DNA of 64,000 nucleotides from Methylobacterium sp. NEAU K (GCF_030700285.1 NZ_JAUYZJ010000007.1:1-64000); one strand, 5' to 3'; shown: positions 51,100-58,897, counted from the first letter of the stretch. Made by a program: numbers and translations. Notes: a model not told the origin generated them from the sequence alone.

Positions 51100-51492
51100 G
51101 TGCCCATCCCCAGCCCCCTCTCAGCGCCTGCGCCGGACGGTCGCCGGCTCGATCGCGGCCTCGCAATCCGCTGGCATGTGCGCCAGATGCTGCGCCGATT
51201 GAGCGAGGCCGGCATCGGGACGCACTGGGACCTGCACGGCGCGCCAAACCGGATCGCGCCTGACGCGGATCTCCGTCGGCGGATCCTCGACGCGATGGTC
51301 TTCGTACCGATCTTTGATCCCGCCAGGATCGGCGTCACGGTCACGGATGGCGTCGTGACGCTCACCGGCGCTGTGGATCGGTCCGATGCCAGGACGGCGG
51401 TGGAACATCGGGTGCGTGGCGTATCCTGGGTGCGCGCCGTCGTGAACGACATCCAGGTCCATGGCGCGCCCAGTCCGGCTGGGTCGCCCTGA
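51100..51492 (+). CDS. BON-domain protein
   Basis: 130 residues from a GTG with AGGAGG eight bases before it. The N-terminal half is basic and helical (RGLAIRWHVRQMLRRLSEAG). Residues about 58-122 are one BON domain (RRRILDAMVFVPIFDPARIGVTVTDGVVTLTGAVDRSDARTAVEHRVRGV). No signal peptide, so likely cytoplasmic or membrane-surface. The BON fold binds lipids or other hydrophobic partners. It belongs to a group of BON proteins in this window controlled by FixK boxes. Confidence 0.8.
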   Translation: MPIPSPLSAPAPDGRRLDRGLAIRWHVRQMLRRLSEAGIGTHWDLHGAPNRIAPDADLRRRILDAMVFVPIFDPARIGVTVTDGVVTLTGAVDRSDARTAVEHRVRGVSWVRAVVNDIQVHGAPSPAGSP

Positions 51493-51573
51493 TCAGGTCC
51501 GAGGCGGACGAAGCGATGCGCCTTCTCCCGAGCGACGAGTCCACAGGTCGCCGCTCCCCGATCCGGCAGGCTT

Positions 51574-51846
51574 CTACGTCCAGCGCCGCGAACACGTCGG
51601 CGACAGGGTCTCGCAGGGATGATGGAACAGGTAGTAGCCGAACGCGGCGGTCGCCTCGCGGGCCGGTGCCGGCTGGAAGCCGAATGGCAGGCTCCCGTTC
51701 TCGTGCACGGTCGCGCCGAAATCCCATTCGCCGGGGCGGAGGAAGTCCGGGATCAGCATGCCCTGGCGCACGGCGCAGCACATCCCCGGCCCGTGCCGGC
51801 GCTGGAACACCCGATAGAAGGAAGACGAAGGTCGTCTGTTCGGCAT
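51574..51846 (-). CDS. Hypothetical protein, Cys- and aromatic-containing
   Basis: 90 residues from ATG 51846 with GGAGG five bases upstream. A compact sequence (YRVFQRRHGPGMCCAVRQGMLIPDFLRPGEWDFGATVHENG) with no signal peptide or membrane segment. I do not recognise it. No FixK box is near its start. Confidence 0.55.
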   Translation of the reverse strand: MPNRRPSSSFYRVFQRRHGPGMCCAVRQGMLIPDFLRPGEWDFGATVHENGSLPFGFQPAPAREATAAFGYYLFHHPCETLSPTCSRRWT

Positions 51847-51925
51847 CGGAACCTCCTGTGGCGCCAAGCCGGGTTCGGTTGCGAATGGGCGCGCCGAAGT
51901 CGATGACGGCCCCCGCGGAGCCGTG

Positions 51926-52243
51926 TCACGCCGCCTTCGGGAAGGCCGACCGGGTCATGTCGCGCGACAGGGTCGTCGCCTCCTCGCGATAATCGGACAC
52001 GCCGTCGGCCACGAACGTCGTCTGGAGTTCGACCGCCTTCTGGATGGAGCCGCACCGGGCCAGGGCCGCGAGGTGATCCGCCTGGGCCTGAAGACGTCGG
52101 CCCGTGAAGCGCAGCGTCTCCGCCGCAAGGCGCATCGGGAGGCCGAAAGCGACGGTCTGCCACGCATTCAGGCCCGCACCGACGGCCTCGGCCGGGTCGG
52201 TCGAGATCTGGGCGTCCGAGTATGCCGTGTGTTTGGATTGCAT
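51926..52243 (-). CDS. phaP: Phasin-family protein
   Basis: 105 residues, mainly amphipathic helix. The pattern GLNAWQTVAFGLPMRLAAETLRFTGRRLQAQADHLAALARC and IQKAVELQTTFVADGVSDYREEA is typical of phasin-2 type proteins that coat PHA granules. It is shorter than classical PhaP (about 150-190). A perfect FixK box is centred 65 bp before the ATG, matching the FixK box on phaC, so granule coat and polymerase may be raised together at low oxygen. Confidence 0.75.
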   Translation of the reverse strand: MQSKHTAYSDAQISTDPAEAVGAGLNAWQTVAFGLPMRLAAETLRFTGRRLQAQADHLAALARCGSIQKAVELQTTFVADGVSDYREEATTLSRDMTRSAFPKAA

Positions 52244-52301
52244 GGGGAACTCCGTGTCAGGCGATGTCCGGCATCGATGGTTCTCCCCTGGGTAAAAAGC
52301 T

Positions 52302-52315
52302 TTGATTCAAATCAA
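52302..52315 (-). promoter_or_regulatory. FixK box of the phasin gene
   Basis: TTGATTCAAATCAA, perfect palindrome, centre 65 bp before ATG 52243. Confidence 0.85.
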
Positions 52316-52406
52316 TTCGGCAAAAATTCTGTCTTGGTTCTGGCGAACCTTGAGCGAATTCAAATGAAGCTCAAGCTTATAGAGCATGTGCCAACACCGT
52401 CCAGCC

Positions 52407-52420
52407 TTGAGCCAGATCAA
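52407..52420 (+). promoter_or_regulatory. FixK box upstream of the first SPW gene
   Basis: TTGAGCCAGATCAA, centre 122 bp before ATG 52536 and 105 bp from the divergent phasin box. Confidence 0.7.
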
Positions 52421-52535
52421 TGCTTCGCGTTCAATGCGCGGGATCCTCTGCCCATCGAAGGCGGCTGGCTGTCTGCCGCTCGGCCCCGGAACCACCCTGC
52501 CGGCCGCCAGGGCCTCCTTGCGTGAGGAGAAGCAC

Positions 52536-52901
52536 ATGCGAACCATCGAGAATCGAACCGAGGACGTCGTCCTGAACGTGCTCAACGTCTTCCTCGGCGT
52601 CGCCCTGTTCTTGGCGCCCTGGTATCTGGGGCTGGCGACCGAAAGCGCTGCGGCGCGCAACGCCTGGATCTGCGGGGGCGCCATCGCCGTCATCGCGGTG
52701 CTCGCCCTCAACAAGGCCTACGAATGGGAGGAGTACCTCAACGTCGCCCTCGGCCTCTGGGTGGCTGTCTCCCCTTGGGCGCTTGGCTTCGCAGATGTTC
52801 AGTATGCCATGGGCATCCACGTCGTCGTCGGCTTGGCGGTCGCTGCCATAGCGGGGATCGAGCTAAGGCAGATCCACATCCCCCGGGCGCGCTCCATCTG
52901 A
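52536..52901 (+). CDS. SPW-repeat membrane protein, copy 1
   Basis: 121 residues with four membrane helices arranged as two repeats, each ending in a PW motif (FLAPWYLGL and VSPWALGF), the SPW domain. The start is ATG 52536 with GAGGAG seven bases upstream. It begins MRTIENRTEDVVLN, nearly the same as copy 2 at 55382 (MRTIENQLEDLFLN), so the pair arose by duplication. Function unknown; an inner-membrane stress protein is likely. Confidence 0.82.
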   Translation: MRTIENRTEDVVLNVLNVFLGVALFLAPWYLGLATESAAARNAWICGGAIAVIAVLALNKAYEWEEYLNVALGLWVAVSPWALGFADVQYAMGIHVVVGLAVAAIAGIELRQIHIPRARSI

Positions 52902-52997
52902 CCGGGTCCCATCCGCCGGGAGCGCGGTCGCGCCGGTGCGCTCTGCCCGGCGCGGCCGAACCGCGGAGCGGCCCCTCCCCCGTCGTGGAGCAACGCC

Positions 52998-53246
52998 ATG
53001 CCTCTCGACCCTTTTGCCCTCGTCGTTGCCGCATCGTTCACGGCAGGCTGCGCGTCGATCCATGCGCTGCGGCACCATGCCGACGTGGTCACCCTTGTCC
53101 TGGCCGCGCTGGCTTACGGGCTCGTCGCCACGGTCGGTTCCGTCTTGGTCGCCCGCGACGGCATGATCATGCTTCCGGACCACACGGGCGGGCATCTGGT
53201 CCTGCCGCTCGCGGGGGGGGCGAGCCCAGGCGCCGTGCCTACGTAA
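52998..53246 (+). CDS. Small membrane protein of unknown function
   Basis: 82 residues with two hydrophobic segments (FALVVAASFTAGCASIHAL and VVTLVLAALAYGLVATVGSVLVA) and a short polar tail. Ribosome site GGAG eight bases before the ATG. Its TAA lies inside the FixJ-type K-box of the next gene. It is 96 bp after the SPW gene and may share its transcript. Confidence 0.6.
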   Translation: MPLDPFALVVAASFTAGCASIHALRHHADVVTLVLAALAYGLVATVGSVLVARDGMIMLPDHTGGHLVLPLAGGASPGAVPT

Positions 53247-53255
53247 CTGCCCTTA
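53240..53255 (+). promoter_or_regulatory. FixJ-type K-box upstream of fixK
   Basis: TACGTAACTGCCCTTA agrees at 13 of 16 bases with the TAAGTAATTTCCCTTA element I recall for rhizobial fixK promoters. It is centred 98 bp before the fixK start and overlaps the stop of the preceding small gene. The comparison sequence is from memory. Confidence 0.6.
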
Positions 53256-53345
53256 AGCGGGCCTTCGTAAGAGACCGCCCGGAATTTCAGCGGCGTCTCG
53301 GCTCGGTCATTCTCGCCGTCATCCAAAGGGATGAGGAGCGAGCTG

Positions 53346-54038
53346 ATGTCGAGCGAGATGACCCTGCCTGCCTCTGGTGACGTGGCCGCCCGCCTTCCGA
53401 TGCAGCGCCCCGCCCGCCTCGGGAGCGGCCTCTTCGCGGATTGCCCCGAACTCATCGGCACGCCCTTCTCCTACACCCGCGAGGAGGAGATCTACGGCGA
53501 GGGCGAGGACGCCGAGTTCGTCTACAAGGTGATCGTTGGAGCGGTGCGCACGCACAAGGTACTGGGCGACGGTCGCCGCCTGATCACCGGCTTCCATCTA
53601 CCCGGCGGCCTGTTTGGCTTCGAGCAGGGCGAGCACCATCGGGACACGGCCGAGGCCCTCTCCGACACCCGGGTCCTGATCTTCAGGCGCCGGCAGATCG
53701 AGCGCGCCGCGGCCCAGAGAGCCGAGGTCGCCTGCCAGCTCTGGGGCATGGCGGCGAACGGCCTTCGCCACGCCCAGGACCATATGCTGCTGCTCGGGCG
53801 TCGCTCGGCCCTGGAGCGCGTCGCCGCCTTCCTTCTGGACGTCGATGCGCGCCTGGGCGGCACCGGCACCTTCGACCTGCCGATGACCCGCCGCGACATC
53901 GCCGACTATCTCGGGCTGACCATCGAGACCGTGTCGCGCACCGTCTCGCAGCTGGAAGGCGAGCGGGCCCTGCAGCGGTCCGGAACCCGGACGGTCGCGC
54001 TCCAGCGCGCACGCCTGCAGCGGATGGTTGAGGATTGA
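53346..54038 (+). CDS. fixK: FixK-type Crp/Fnr transcription activator
   Basis: 230 residues from ATG 53346 (AGGAG seven bases upstream; ATG 53331 is less likely). N-terminal cyclic-nucleotide-fold domain (IGTPFSYTREEEIYGEGEDAEFVYKVIVGAVRTHK) and a C-terminal HTH: RRDIADYLGLTIETVSRTVSQLE. E194, S197 and R198 (E-TV-SR) are the residues that read TTGA half-sites in FNR. The FNR iron-sulphur cysteine cluster is absent (only scattered Cys), so it is a FixK that depends on FixLJ rather than sensing oxygen itself. It is the natural reader of the boxes in this window. Confidence 0.92.
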   Translation: MSSEMTLPASGDVAARLPMQRPARLGSGLFADCPELIGTPFSYTREEEIYGEGEDAEFVYKVIVGAVRTHKVLGDGRRLITGFHLPGGLFGFEQGEHHRDTAEALSDTRVLIFRRRQIERAAAQRAEVACQLWGMAANGLRHAQDHMLLLGRRSALERVAAFLLDVDARLGGTGTFDLPMTRRDIADYLGLTIETVSRTVSQLEGERALQRSGTRTVALQRARLQRMVED

Positions 54039-54268
54039 GCCGGCGGCCACGCTCTCGCCGCTCCAAGGGCGACGCCGCGCGGGTCCCGAGGCTCGTGAGG
54101 CGGCTCAACCCCGGCGACGTGCGGTCCGCATCAGCATGTGGCGCCATCGCGCCTGCGGTCGAATCCGCAGGCACTCGCAACGCTCCCGCCGCTCGGGGCG
54201 GATCGTGACCGGATGATCGACCGCAGAAGACGCCTGCGTCGGTGATGTCATGGGAGGGGTGGAGGGAC

Positions 54269-55264
54269 ATGCCGCCCGCTCTCACGATCACGGCCCCGGA
54301 TGTGCACGGCACAGCGTGGACGCGGAGCACCGTCGTCCCGCCCCCGACCCTTTCGGGGTTCATCCGGACGGTGAGCGCCCCCCACCAGTTTGCTCTGGTG
54401 ATGCTGTCGATCGCCCTCTTCGTGGCCGACCTGGCGCCCCTCGAGCTGCAACGGCGCATCGTCAACGAGACCTTAGCCCGCGGAAGCGCCCGGACCATCG
54501 TCCTGCTCGCGTCCCTCTATCTGGCGACCGCCTTCGCCATGGGCGCGCTCAAGCTCGGCCTGAACGTGTACCGGAGCTACGTCAGCGAGAACGCGGTTCG
54601 CTGGCTCCGCCGGACCTTGCTCCAGGACTTTCGCGATTTCGCGCCCGATGCCCGTCCCGAGGAAGAAGGCGTGCAGGTCTCGCTCGTCCTGGCGGAGGTG
54701 GAGCCCGTCGGTGCCTTCGTCGGACCGAGCGTATCGGAACCCGTTCTGCAGGGCGGCATCGTGGCGGGGACCTACGCCTACATGCTGTTCCTCAACCCCC
54801 TGATGGCGGTCATGGCCCTGGCCGTCTTCTCGCCTCAGATGATCTTCGTGCCGGTGATGCAGCAGGCCATCAACCGTCGCGTCGTGCTGCGGACGTACGT
54901 CTTGCGCCGGATCAGCGGCGGCATCATAGGCCAGCCCGGATCCAGGCTTCCGCGACGGCAGGAGACTCGCGTCGATAGAATATTTTCCATCAATATGGCT
55001 ATATTTAAGCTCAAGTTTTCAATGAACTTCCTGATGAACCTGATGCATCATCTCGGCGTCGCGATCACGTTGGGGCTCGGGGGCTATCTCGTGATCAGGG
55101 GCGAGACCGAACTCGGTACCGTCGTCGCGGTCATCGCGGGTCTGAAGCAGCTCAACGACCCTTGGGGTGGTCTGGTCGACTGGTTTCGCGAACTCAAGGT
55201 CACGCAGGCGAAGTACGGCCTGCTCCGAAGTGCCCTGGAAGCCCTCTCCCGCCCGACGGCGTGA
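54269..55264 (+). CDS. ABC-exporter-like membrane domain without an ATPase domain
   Basis: 331 residues from ATG 54269 (ATG 54245 and GTG 54242 are alternatives). Six membrane helices in the ABC type IV exporter fold (LASLYLATAFAMGALKLGLNVYRSYVSENAVRWLRRTLL; GGIVAGTYAYMLFLNPLMAVMALAVF; GTVVAVIAGLKQLNDPWGGLVDWFREL). It ends after the last coupling segment, with no Walker A, signature or Walker B. The stretch 54974-55022 is AT-rich compared with its surroundings. It is either a truncated exporter or a stand-alone membrane domain that borrows an ATPase. Intact frame argues against simple decay. Confidence 0.7.
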   Translation: MPPALTITAPDVHGTAWTRSTVVPPPTLSGFIRTVSAPHQFALVMLSIALFVADLAPLELQRRIVNETLARGSARTIVLLASLYLATAFAMGALKLGLNVYRSYVSENAVRWLRRTLLQDFRDFAPDARPEEEGVQVSLVLAEVEPVGAFVGPSVSEPVLQGGIVAGTYAYMLFLNPLMAVMALAVFSPQMIFVPVMQQAINRRVVLRTYVLRRISGGIIGQPGSRLPRRQETRVDRIFSINMAIFKLKFSMNFLMNLMHHLGVAITLGLGGYLVIRGETELGTVVAVIAGLKQLNDPWGGLVDWFRELKVTQAKYGLLRSALEALSRPTA

Positions 55265-55292
55265 CGCTCCGGGCTCGTTCGCGCGAGGCTCC

Positions 55293-55306
55293 TTGATCCA
55301 ACGCAA
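55293..55306 (+). promoter_or_regulatory. FixK box of the second SPW gene
   Basis: TTGATCCAACGCAA, centre 82 bp before ATG 55382. Confidence 0.75.
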
Positions 55307-55381
55307 GGATGGGCGAACCGCCATGCCGCATCTCTTCATCGATGGCGGCGTCCGTCCCGCCGGACCCGCGAGGAGCGGATG

Positions 55382-55750
55382 ATGCGCACGATCGAGAACC
55401 AACTCGAAGACCTCTTTCTCAACGGCTGGAACCTGCTGCTTGGGGCGAGCCTGATCGCGGCGCCCTGGTACTTCAATTTCACGTCCGAGGCCGTCGCCAG
55501 CTGGAACGCCTGGACGTTCGGAGCGACGGTGATCGCCCTCGCGGTTCTCGCGCTGATGCAGACCTATGACTGGGAGGAGTACGCCATCGCGGCCGCCGGG
55601 CTCTGGGCCTGCGTGGCGCCGTGGGTGCTGGGCTTCCAGGAGGCGACAGCCGCGACCTGGGCGCATGTGGGTTTCGGCGTCGCGCTGATCGTCTCGGCCG
55701 GCTCCGAACTCTGGCGCCTGCGCGACTCGTCGGCCGCCCACGAGGTCTGA
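55382..55750 (+). CDS. SPW-repeat membrane protein, copy 2
   Basis: 122 residues from ATG 55382 (AGGAG six bases upstream). Four membrane helices with IAAPWYFNF and VAPWVLGFQ at the repeat ends. Strong resemblance to copy 1 at 52536-52901 over the N-terminus (MRTIEN) and the YxWEEYxxxAxGLW segment. Both copies have a FixK box, so a low-oxygen membrane function is suggested. Mechanism unknown. Confidence 0.82.
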   Translation: MRTIENQLEDLFLNGWNLLLGASLIAAPWYFNFTSEAVASWNAWTFGATVIALAVLALMQTYDWEEYAIAAAGLWACVAPWVLGFQEATAATWAHVGFGVALIVSAGSELWRLRDSSAAHEV

Positions 55751-55848
55751 CCGGGCGGCGAGCGCCGTGGTCGCGTGGGACGATGACCCGCCGTTGCGCG
55801 AGCGCCCCGCTCGAATGCGCCGCCGGCCCTTCCCCCGTGCCGCCGGCC

Positions 55849-55862
55849 TTGACGCATCTCAA
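55849..55862 (+). promoter_or_regulatory. FixK box of the S41 protease gene
   Basis: TTGACGCATCTCAA, centre 66 bp before ATG 55922. Confidence 0.75.
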
Positions 55863-55921
55863 GGCGCTGCCGGACGCGGGAAGCGACCGTTGCACGGGTG
55901 TGCATTCCCCAGGCCAGGCCG

Positions 55922-57250
55922 ATGCCCGATCCAACCCCAGAGCAGCCGGCGGCGCGCGGCAGGCCCGGACCCGGCCGCATCGGATCCTGGTGGCTCGCCG
56001 GGGTTGGCGGGCTCGTCGGGGCTGTTGCCGCAATCCTGGCGACCTCGGCCTCACAGGACATCGCCACGCGGCCGGACTGGCCCTCGGGACCTCCCTATCG
56101 GGACCTCGCCCTCTTCGGTTCCGCGTTCCACGCCATCCGGACACTGGCCATCGACGCGCGCAGCGATGGCCAGCTGGTCGACGCGGCGATCGCCGCGATG
56201 GTCGCCTCGCTGGATCCGCACTCGCGGTACCTGACCGCAATCCAGTTCCGCCGGCTCGATGAGCAGGATACCGGGAGCTATGCCGGCATCGGCGTCGAGA
56301 TCGAGTCGGGCGGAAGGGTTCAGAATACGCTTCCGGATACCCCCGCGGCCCGGGCCGGCCTGATGCCCGGCACCGTCATCGAGCGGATCGACAGCGTCGC
56401 GGTCGGAGGCCTGGGCCGGGACCGGGTCGTGGATCGCCTGCGCGGCGAGCCGGGATCCACAGTGCACTTGCGGGTCGTCCGCCCGAGCGAGCGCGCCCCG
56501 ACAGAAATCGTCCTGACTCGGGAGTGGCTGCCTCTGCATCCGGTGCGTATGCGCGTCCTGGATTCCGTCGCCTATGTCGCGCTGGACCATTTCGACGAAT
56601 TCACGACCGGGCGGCTCCTCCGGGCGGTGGCGAACCTGAAGGCCGGCATCGGCCGCGACCGGCTCACCGGCTTCATCCTGGATCTCCGCGGGAACCCGGG
56701 CGGCCTCGTCGTGCAGGGCGTCGCCGTTGCGGGCGCATTCCTCGGGCATGGCGAGATCGTGCGCCTGGTCGGCCGGGGTCCGGGCAACGTCGAGCGGTTC
56801 GCGCTGGACAGGACGGGGGCGGACCTGATCGACGGCCTGCCGCTGGTGGTGCTGGTCGACGGCGGCACCGCGTCCGCGGCCGAGATCGTCGCCGGCGCCC
56901 TCCAGGACCATCGCCGCGCGACCGTCATCGGCACGCGGACCTACGGCAAGGGGGCGGTCCAGACGACCTACGCCCATCGCGACGGGCGCGGCCTGCGCCT
57001 CACCACGGCCTGGGTCGTCACGCCGTCGGGCCGGCGGGTGGAAGGGAACGGCATCGAGCCCGACCAGGTGGTGACGCAGGCCGGCGAGACCGGAAGCCGC
57101 GACGGTCCATCCCCCCCGCCGAGCCGGTCGATGCCCGGCGGCGGATCCCTGCAGGGCGGCACGCTCGACGACGCCCGCGTCGCGCCCGCGCACGACCCGC
57201 AGCTGCGGGCCGCGCTGCAGCACCTACGAACCGCCCCTGCGGGCCAGTGA
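55922..57250 (+). CDS. Carboxy-terminal processing protease (S41, CtpA family)
   Basis: 442 residues from ATG 55922. N-terminal signal/anchor (WLAGVGGLVGAVAAILA), then the S41 front region (ASLDPHSRYLTAIQF), a PDZ domain (GIGVEIESGGRVQNTLPDTPAARAGLMPGTVIERID) and the protease core with FILDLRGNPGGLV, catalytic Ser in DGGTASAAEIVAGALQDH and Lys in RTYGKGAVQT. It acts in the periplasm on protein C-termini. The last about 60 residues are Pro/Gly-rich. A FixK-box protease suggests envelope remodelling at low oxygen. Confidence 0.9.
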   Translation: MPDPTPEQPAARGRPGPGRIGSWWLAGVGGLVGAVAAILATSASQDIATRPDWPSGPPYRDLALFGSAFHAIRTLAIDARSDGQLVDAAIAAMVASLDPHSRYLTAIQFRRLDEQDTGSYAGIGVEIESGGRVQNTLPDTPAARAGLMPGTVIERIDSVAVGGLGRDRVVDRLRGEPGSTVHLRVVRPSERAPTEIVLTREWLPLHPVRMRVLDSVAYVALDHFDEFTTGRLLRAVANLKAGIGRDRLTGFILDLRGNPGGLVVQGVAVAGAFLGHGEIVRLVGRGPGNVERFALDRTGADLIDGLPLVVLVDGGTASAAEIVAGALQDHRRATVIGTRTYGKGAVQTTYAHRDGRGLRLTTAWVVTPSGRRVEGNGIEPDQVVTQAGETGSRDGPSPPPSRSMPGGGSLQGGTLDDARVAPAHDPQLRAALQHLRTAPAGQ

Positions 57251-57264
57251 CGGCGCGGCGGGCA

Positions 57265-57278
57265 TTGATCTGCCGCAA
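57265..57278 (+). promoter_or_regulatory. FixK box of the zeta-like gene
   Basis: TTGATCTGCCGCAA, centre 85 bp before ATG 57357; same sequence as 50814-50827. Confidence 0.75.
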
Positions 57279-57356
57279 GGTTCGCCGCGGCGGCCGACCC
57301 GAGAATGCCGGATCCGCTGCCGGTTCGGTCCGGCCCCCCCGACACGGAGGCGTCCC

Positions 57357-57704
57357 ATGACCACGCTATTCGACGAACGCGAACAGGCCTTCGAGCGCCG
57401 CTTCGCGCATGAGGAGGAACTGCGCTTCCACACGCGCAATCGGCGCAACCGGCTCCTGGCGACCTGGGCGTGCGAGCGGATGCGCCTCACCGGCACGGCG
57501 GCGGAGGGCTACGTCACCTCCTTCACCGAGGGCGCCGTGGTGACCGACGACGAGGATCTGATCGTCAGGCTGGACGCGGACCTGAAGGCGGCCGGCGTCG
57601 CGGTGGCGCCCGCGATCCTGCGGAAGGAGATGGAGCGCTGTGCCGCGCTCGCCCATGCAGAACGGCGCGTCGGCCTTGCGCTGGATCAAGGCTCCGCCGT
57701 CTAG
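57357..57704 (+). CDS. DUF1476 protein, paralogue of the ATP synthase inhibitor zeta
   Basis: 115 residues. It follows the alphaproteobacterial zeta subunit pattern closely: MTTLFDEREQAFERRFAHEEELRFHTRNRRNRLLATWACERM, then a helix bundle ending LRKEMERCAALAHAERR. Zeta binds the F1-ATPase and blocks ATP hydrolysis, acting like mitochondrial IF1. The family is usually about 105 residues and belongs to core genes; this copy is in an accessory stress region behind a FixK box, so it is probably a second, oxygen-controlled version. Its last codons contain the FixK box of the next gene. Confidence 0.85.
   Translation: MTTLFDEREQAFERRFAHEEELRFHTRNRRNRLLATWACERMRLTGTAAEGYVTSFTEGAVVTDDEDLIVRLDADLKAAGVAVAPAILRKEMERCAALAHAERRVGLALDQGSAV
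57676..57689 (+). promoter_or_regulatory. FixK box of the triple-BON gene, inside the zeta-like gene
   Basis: TTGCGCTGGATCAA, centre 77 bp before ATG 57760; same sequence as 41873-41886. Confidence 0.75.
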
Positions 57705-57759
57705 GGTGCGCAGAGTCATCGCGCCGGCCCAGCCATCGGGCGTGAACGGGAGGACTGCC

Positions 57760-58410
57760 ATGACCGACAAGGATCTCCGCCGCGACGTGCTCGACGAACT
57801 CGACTTCGATCCCAGCCTCGACGCGGCCGATATCGGTGTCGCGGTCTCCGAGGGAGTCGTGAGCCTGACGGGGCATGTCGGCAGCTATGCCGAGAAGGTC
57901 GAGGCTGAACGCGCCGTCCGCCGCATCAAGGGCGTGCGCGCGATCGCTCAGGAGATACAGGTCCGCTACGCCGACGAGAAGAAGGTCGAGGACGACCAGA
58001 TCGCCGCGCGGGCGCTGGCGATCATCGACTGGTCCGTGCACCTCCCCAAGGACGCCATCCAGATCAAGGTCGCCGGGGGCTGGATCACGCTGACCGGCTC
58101 GGTGCGCTGGCAGTACCAAGCGATGGGCGCGGAGGCGGCCGTGCGCAAGCTGTCCGGCGTCTACGGCGTTACGAACCTGATCACGGTCAAGCCGGAGGTC
58201 CGGCCGATGGCGGTCAAGGACAGGATCCTGGAGGCGTTCAAGCGCAGCGCGCTGTTCGAGGCGGACGCGATCAAGATCAGCGTCGAGGGCGACAAGGTCA
58301 CCCTGGAGGGCGCCGTGACGGCGTGGGCCGAGCGGGACGCCGCCGAGCGCGCGGCCTGGTCGGTGCCTGGGGTGCGGTCCGTCGAGGACCGGATCGTCGC
58401 TCTCTCCTGA
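57760..58410 (+). CDS. Triple BON-domain protein, copy 1
   Basis: 216 residues without signal peptide: three BON domains in a row, at about 3-70 (DVLDELDFDPSLDAADIGVAVSEGVVSLTGHVGSYAEK), 78-145 (LAIIDWSVHLPKDAIQIKVAGGWITLTGSV) and 150-216 (ILEAFKRSALFEADAIKISVEGDKVTLEGAV). This is the layout of alphaproteobacterial stress BON proteins of the OsmY superfamily, but cytoplasmic. About half of its positions match the copy at 62433-63080. First of three genes probably co-transcribed to 59166. Confidence 0.88.
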   Translation: MTDKDLRRDVLDELDFDPSLDAADIGVAVSEGVVSLTGHVGSYAEKVEAERAVRRIKGVRAIAQEIQVRYADEKKVEDDQIAARALAIIDWSVHLPKDAIQIKVAGGWITLTGSVRWQYQAMGAEAAVRKLSGVYGVTNLITVKPEVRPMAVKDRILEAFKRSALFEADAIKISVEGDKVTLEGAVTAWAERDAAERAAWSVPGVRSVEDRIVALS

Positions 58411-58420
58411 GGAGATGTCC

Positions 58421-58897
58421 ATGCCGCACGCAACGCAAGATCCCGGCGCCACCGCGTCTCGACGCGAACAGCATGCCGCGAAGCCGGCCGCGCCCGCGAT
58501 GCTGCACCGGGTTATCCTGACGCTGGCGCGCTGCCCGGAGCATCCGGACGGCAGCGCCGGGCGCGGCTACGAGATCGTCGCGCCGCTCGGGCCGGACGGC
58601 CGCCTCGACGCGGCGCTGTGGAGCGAGTCCCGCGACCATTGCCGCGTGCGCCGCTTCTGGACCGGCGAGCCCGACCGCTATGGCCGGCTCGTGCATCGGG
58701 CCGGAGGCGAGGGCGGCGCGACTTGGCTGATCGACTACGACGACCGGACGACGGAGGACGACGAGCCGGGCTACCGGCTCGGCACGCACGTCTTCGTCGA
58801 GGGCGAGTACGTGTCCATCCGGGAGGCCGACGACGAGACCTACCACACGTTCAAGGTGACCCGGCTCGGCAGTGGGCTCCTGGGAGACCATGCATGA
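58421..58897 (+). CDS. Hypothetical protein of the BON operon
   Basis: 158 residues from ATG 58421 (GAGGAG six bases upstream), only 10 bp after the BON gene. N-terminal 35 residues are polar, then a compact domain (LHRVILTLARCPEHPDGSAGRGYEIVAPLGPDGRLD..., SRDHCRVRRFWTGEPDRYGRLVHRAGGEGGATWLIDYDD, TEDDEPGYRLGTHVFVEGEYVSIRE). No signal peptide or membrane helix. I do not recognise it, though its even charge pattern and conserved-looking Trp/Asp positions suggest a real folded domain. It overlaps the next gene by ATGA. Confidence 0.7.
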   Translation: MPHATQDPGATASRREQHAAKPAAPAMLHRVILTLARCPEHPDGSAGRGYEIVAPLGPDGRLDAALWSESRDHCRVRRFWTGEPDRYGRLVHRAGGEGGATWLIDYDDRTTEDDEPGYRLGTHVFVEGEYVSIREADDETYHTFKVTRLGSGLLGDHA

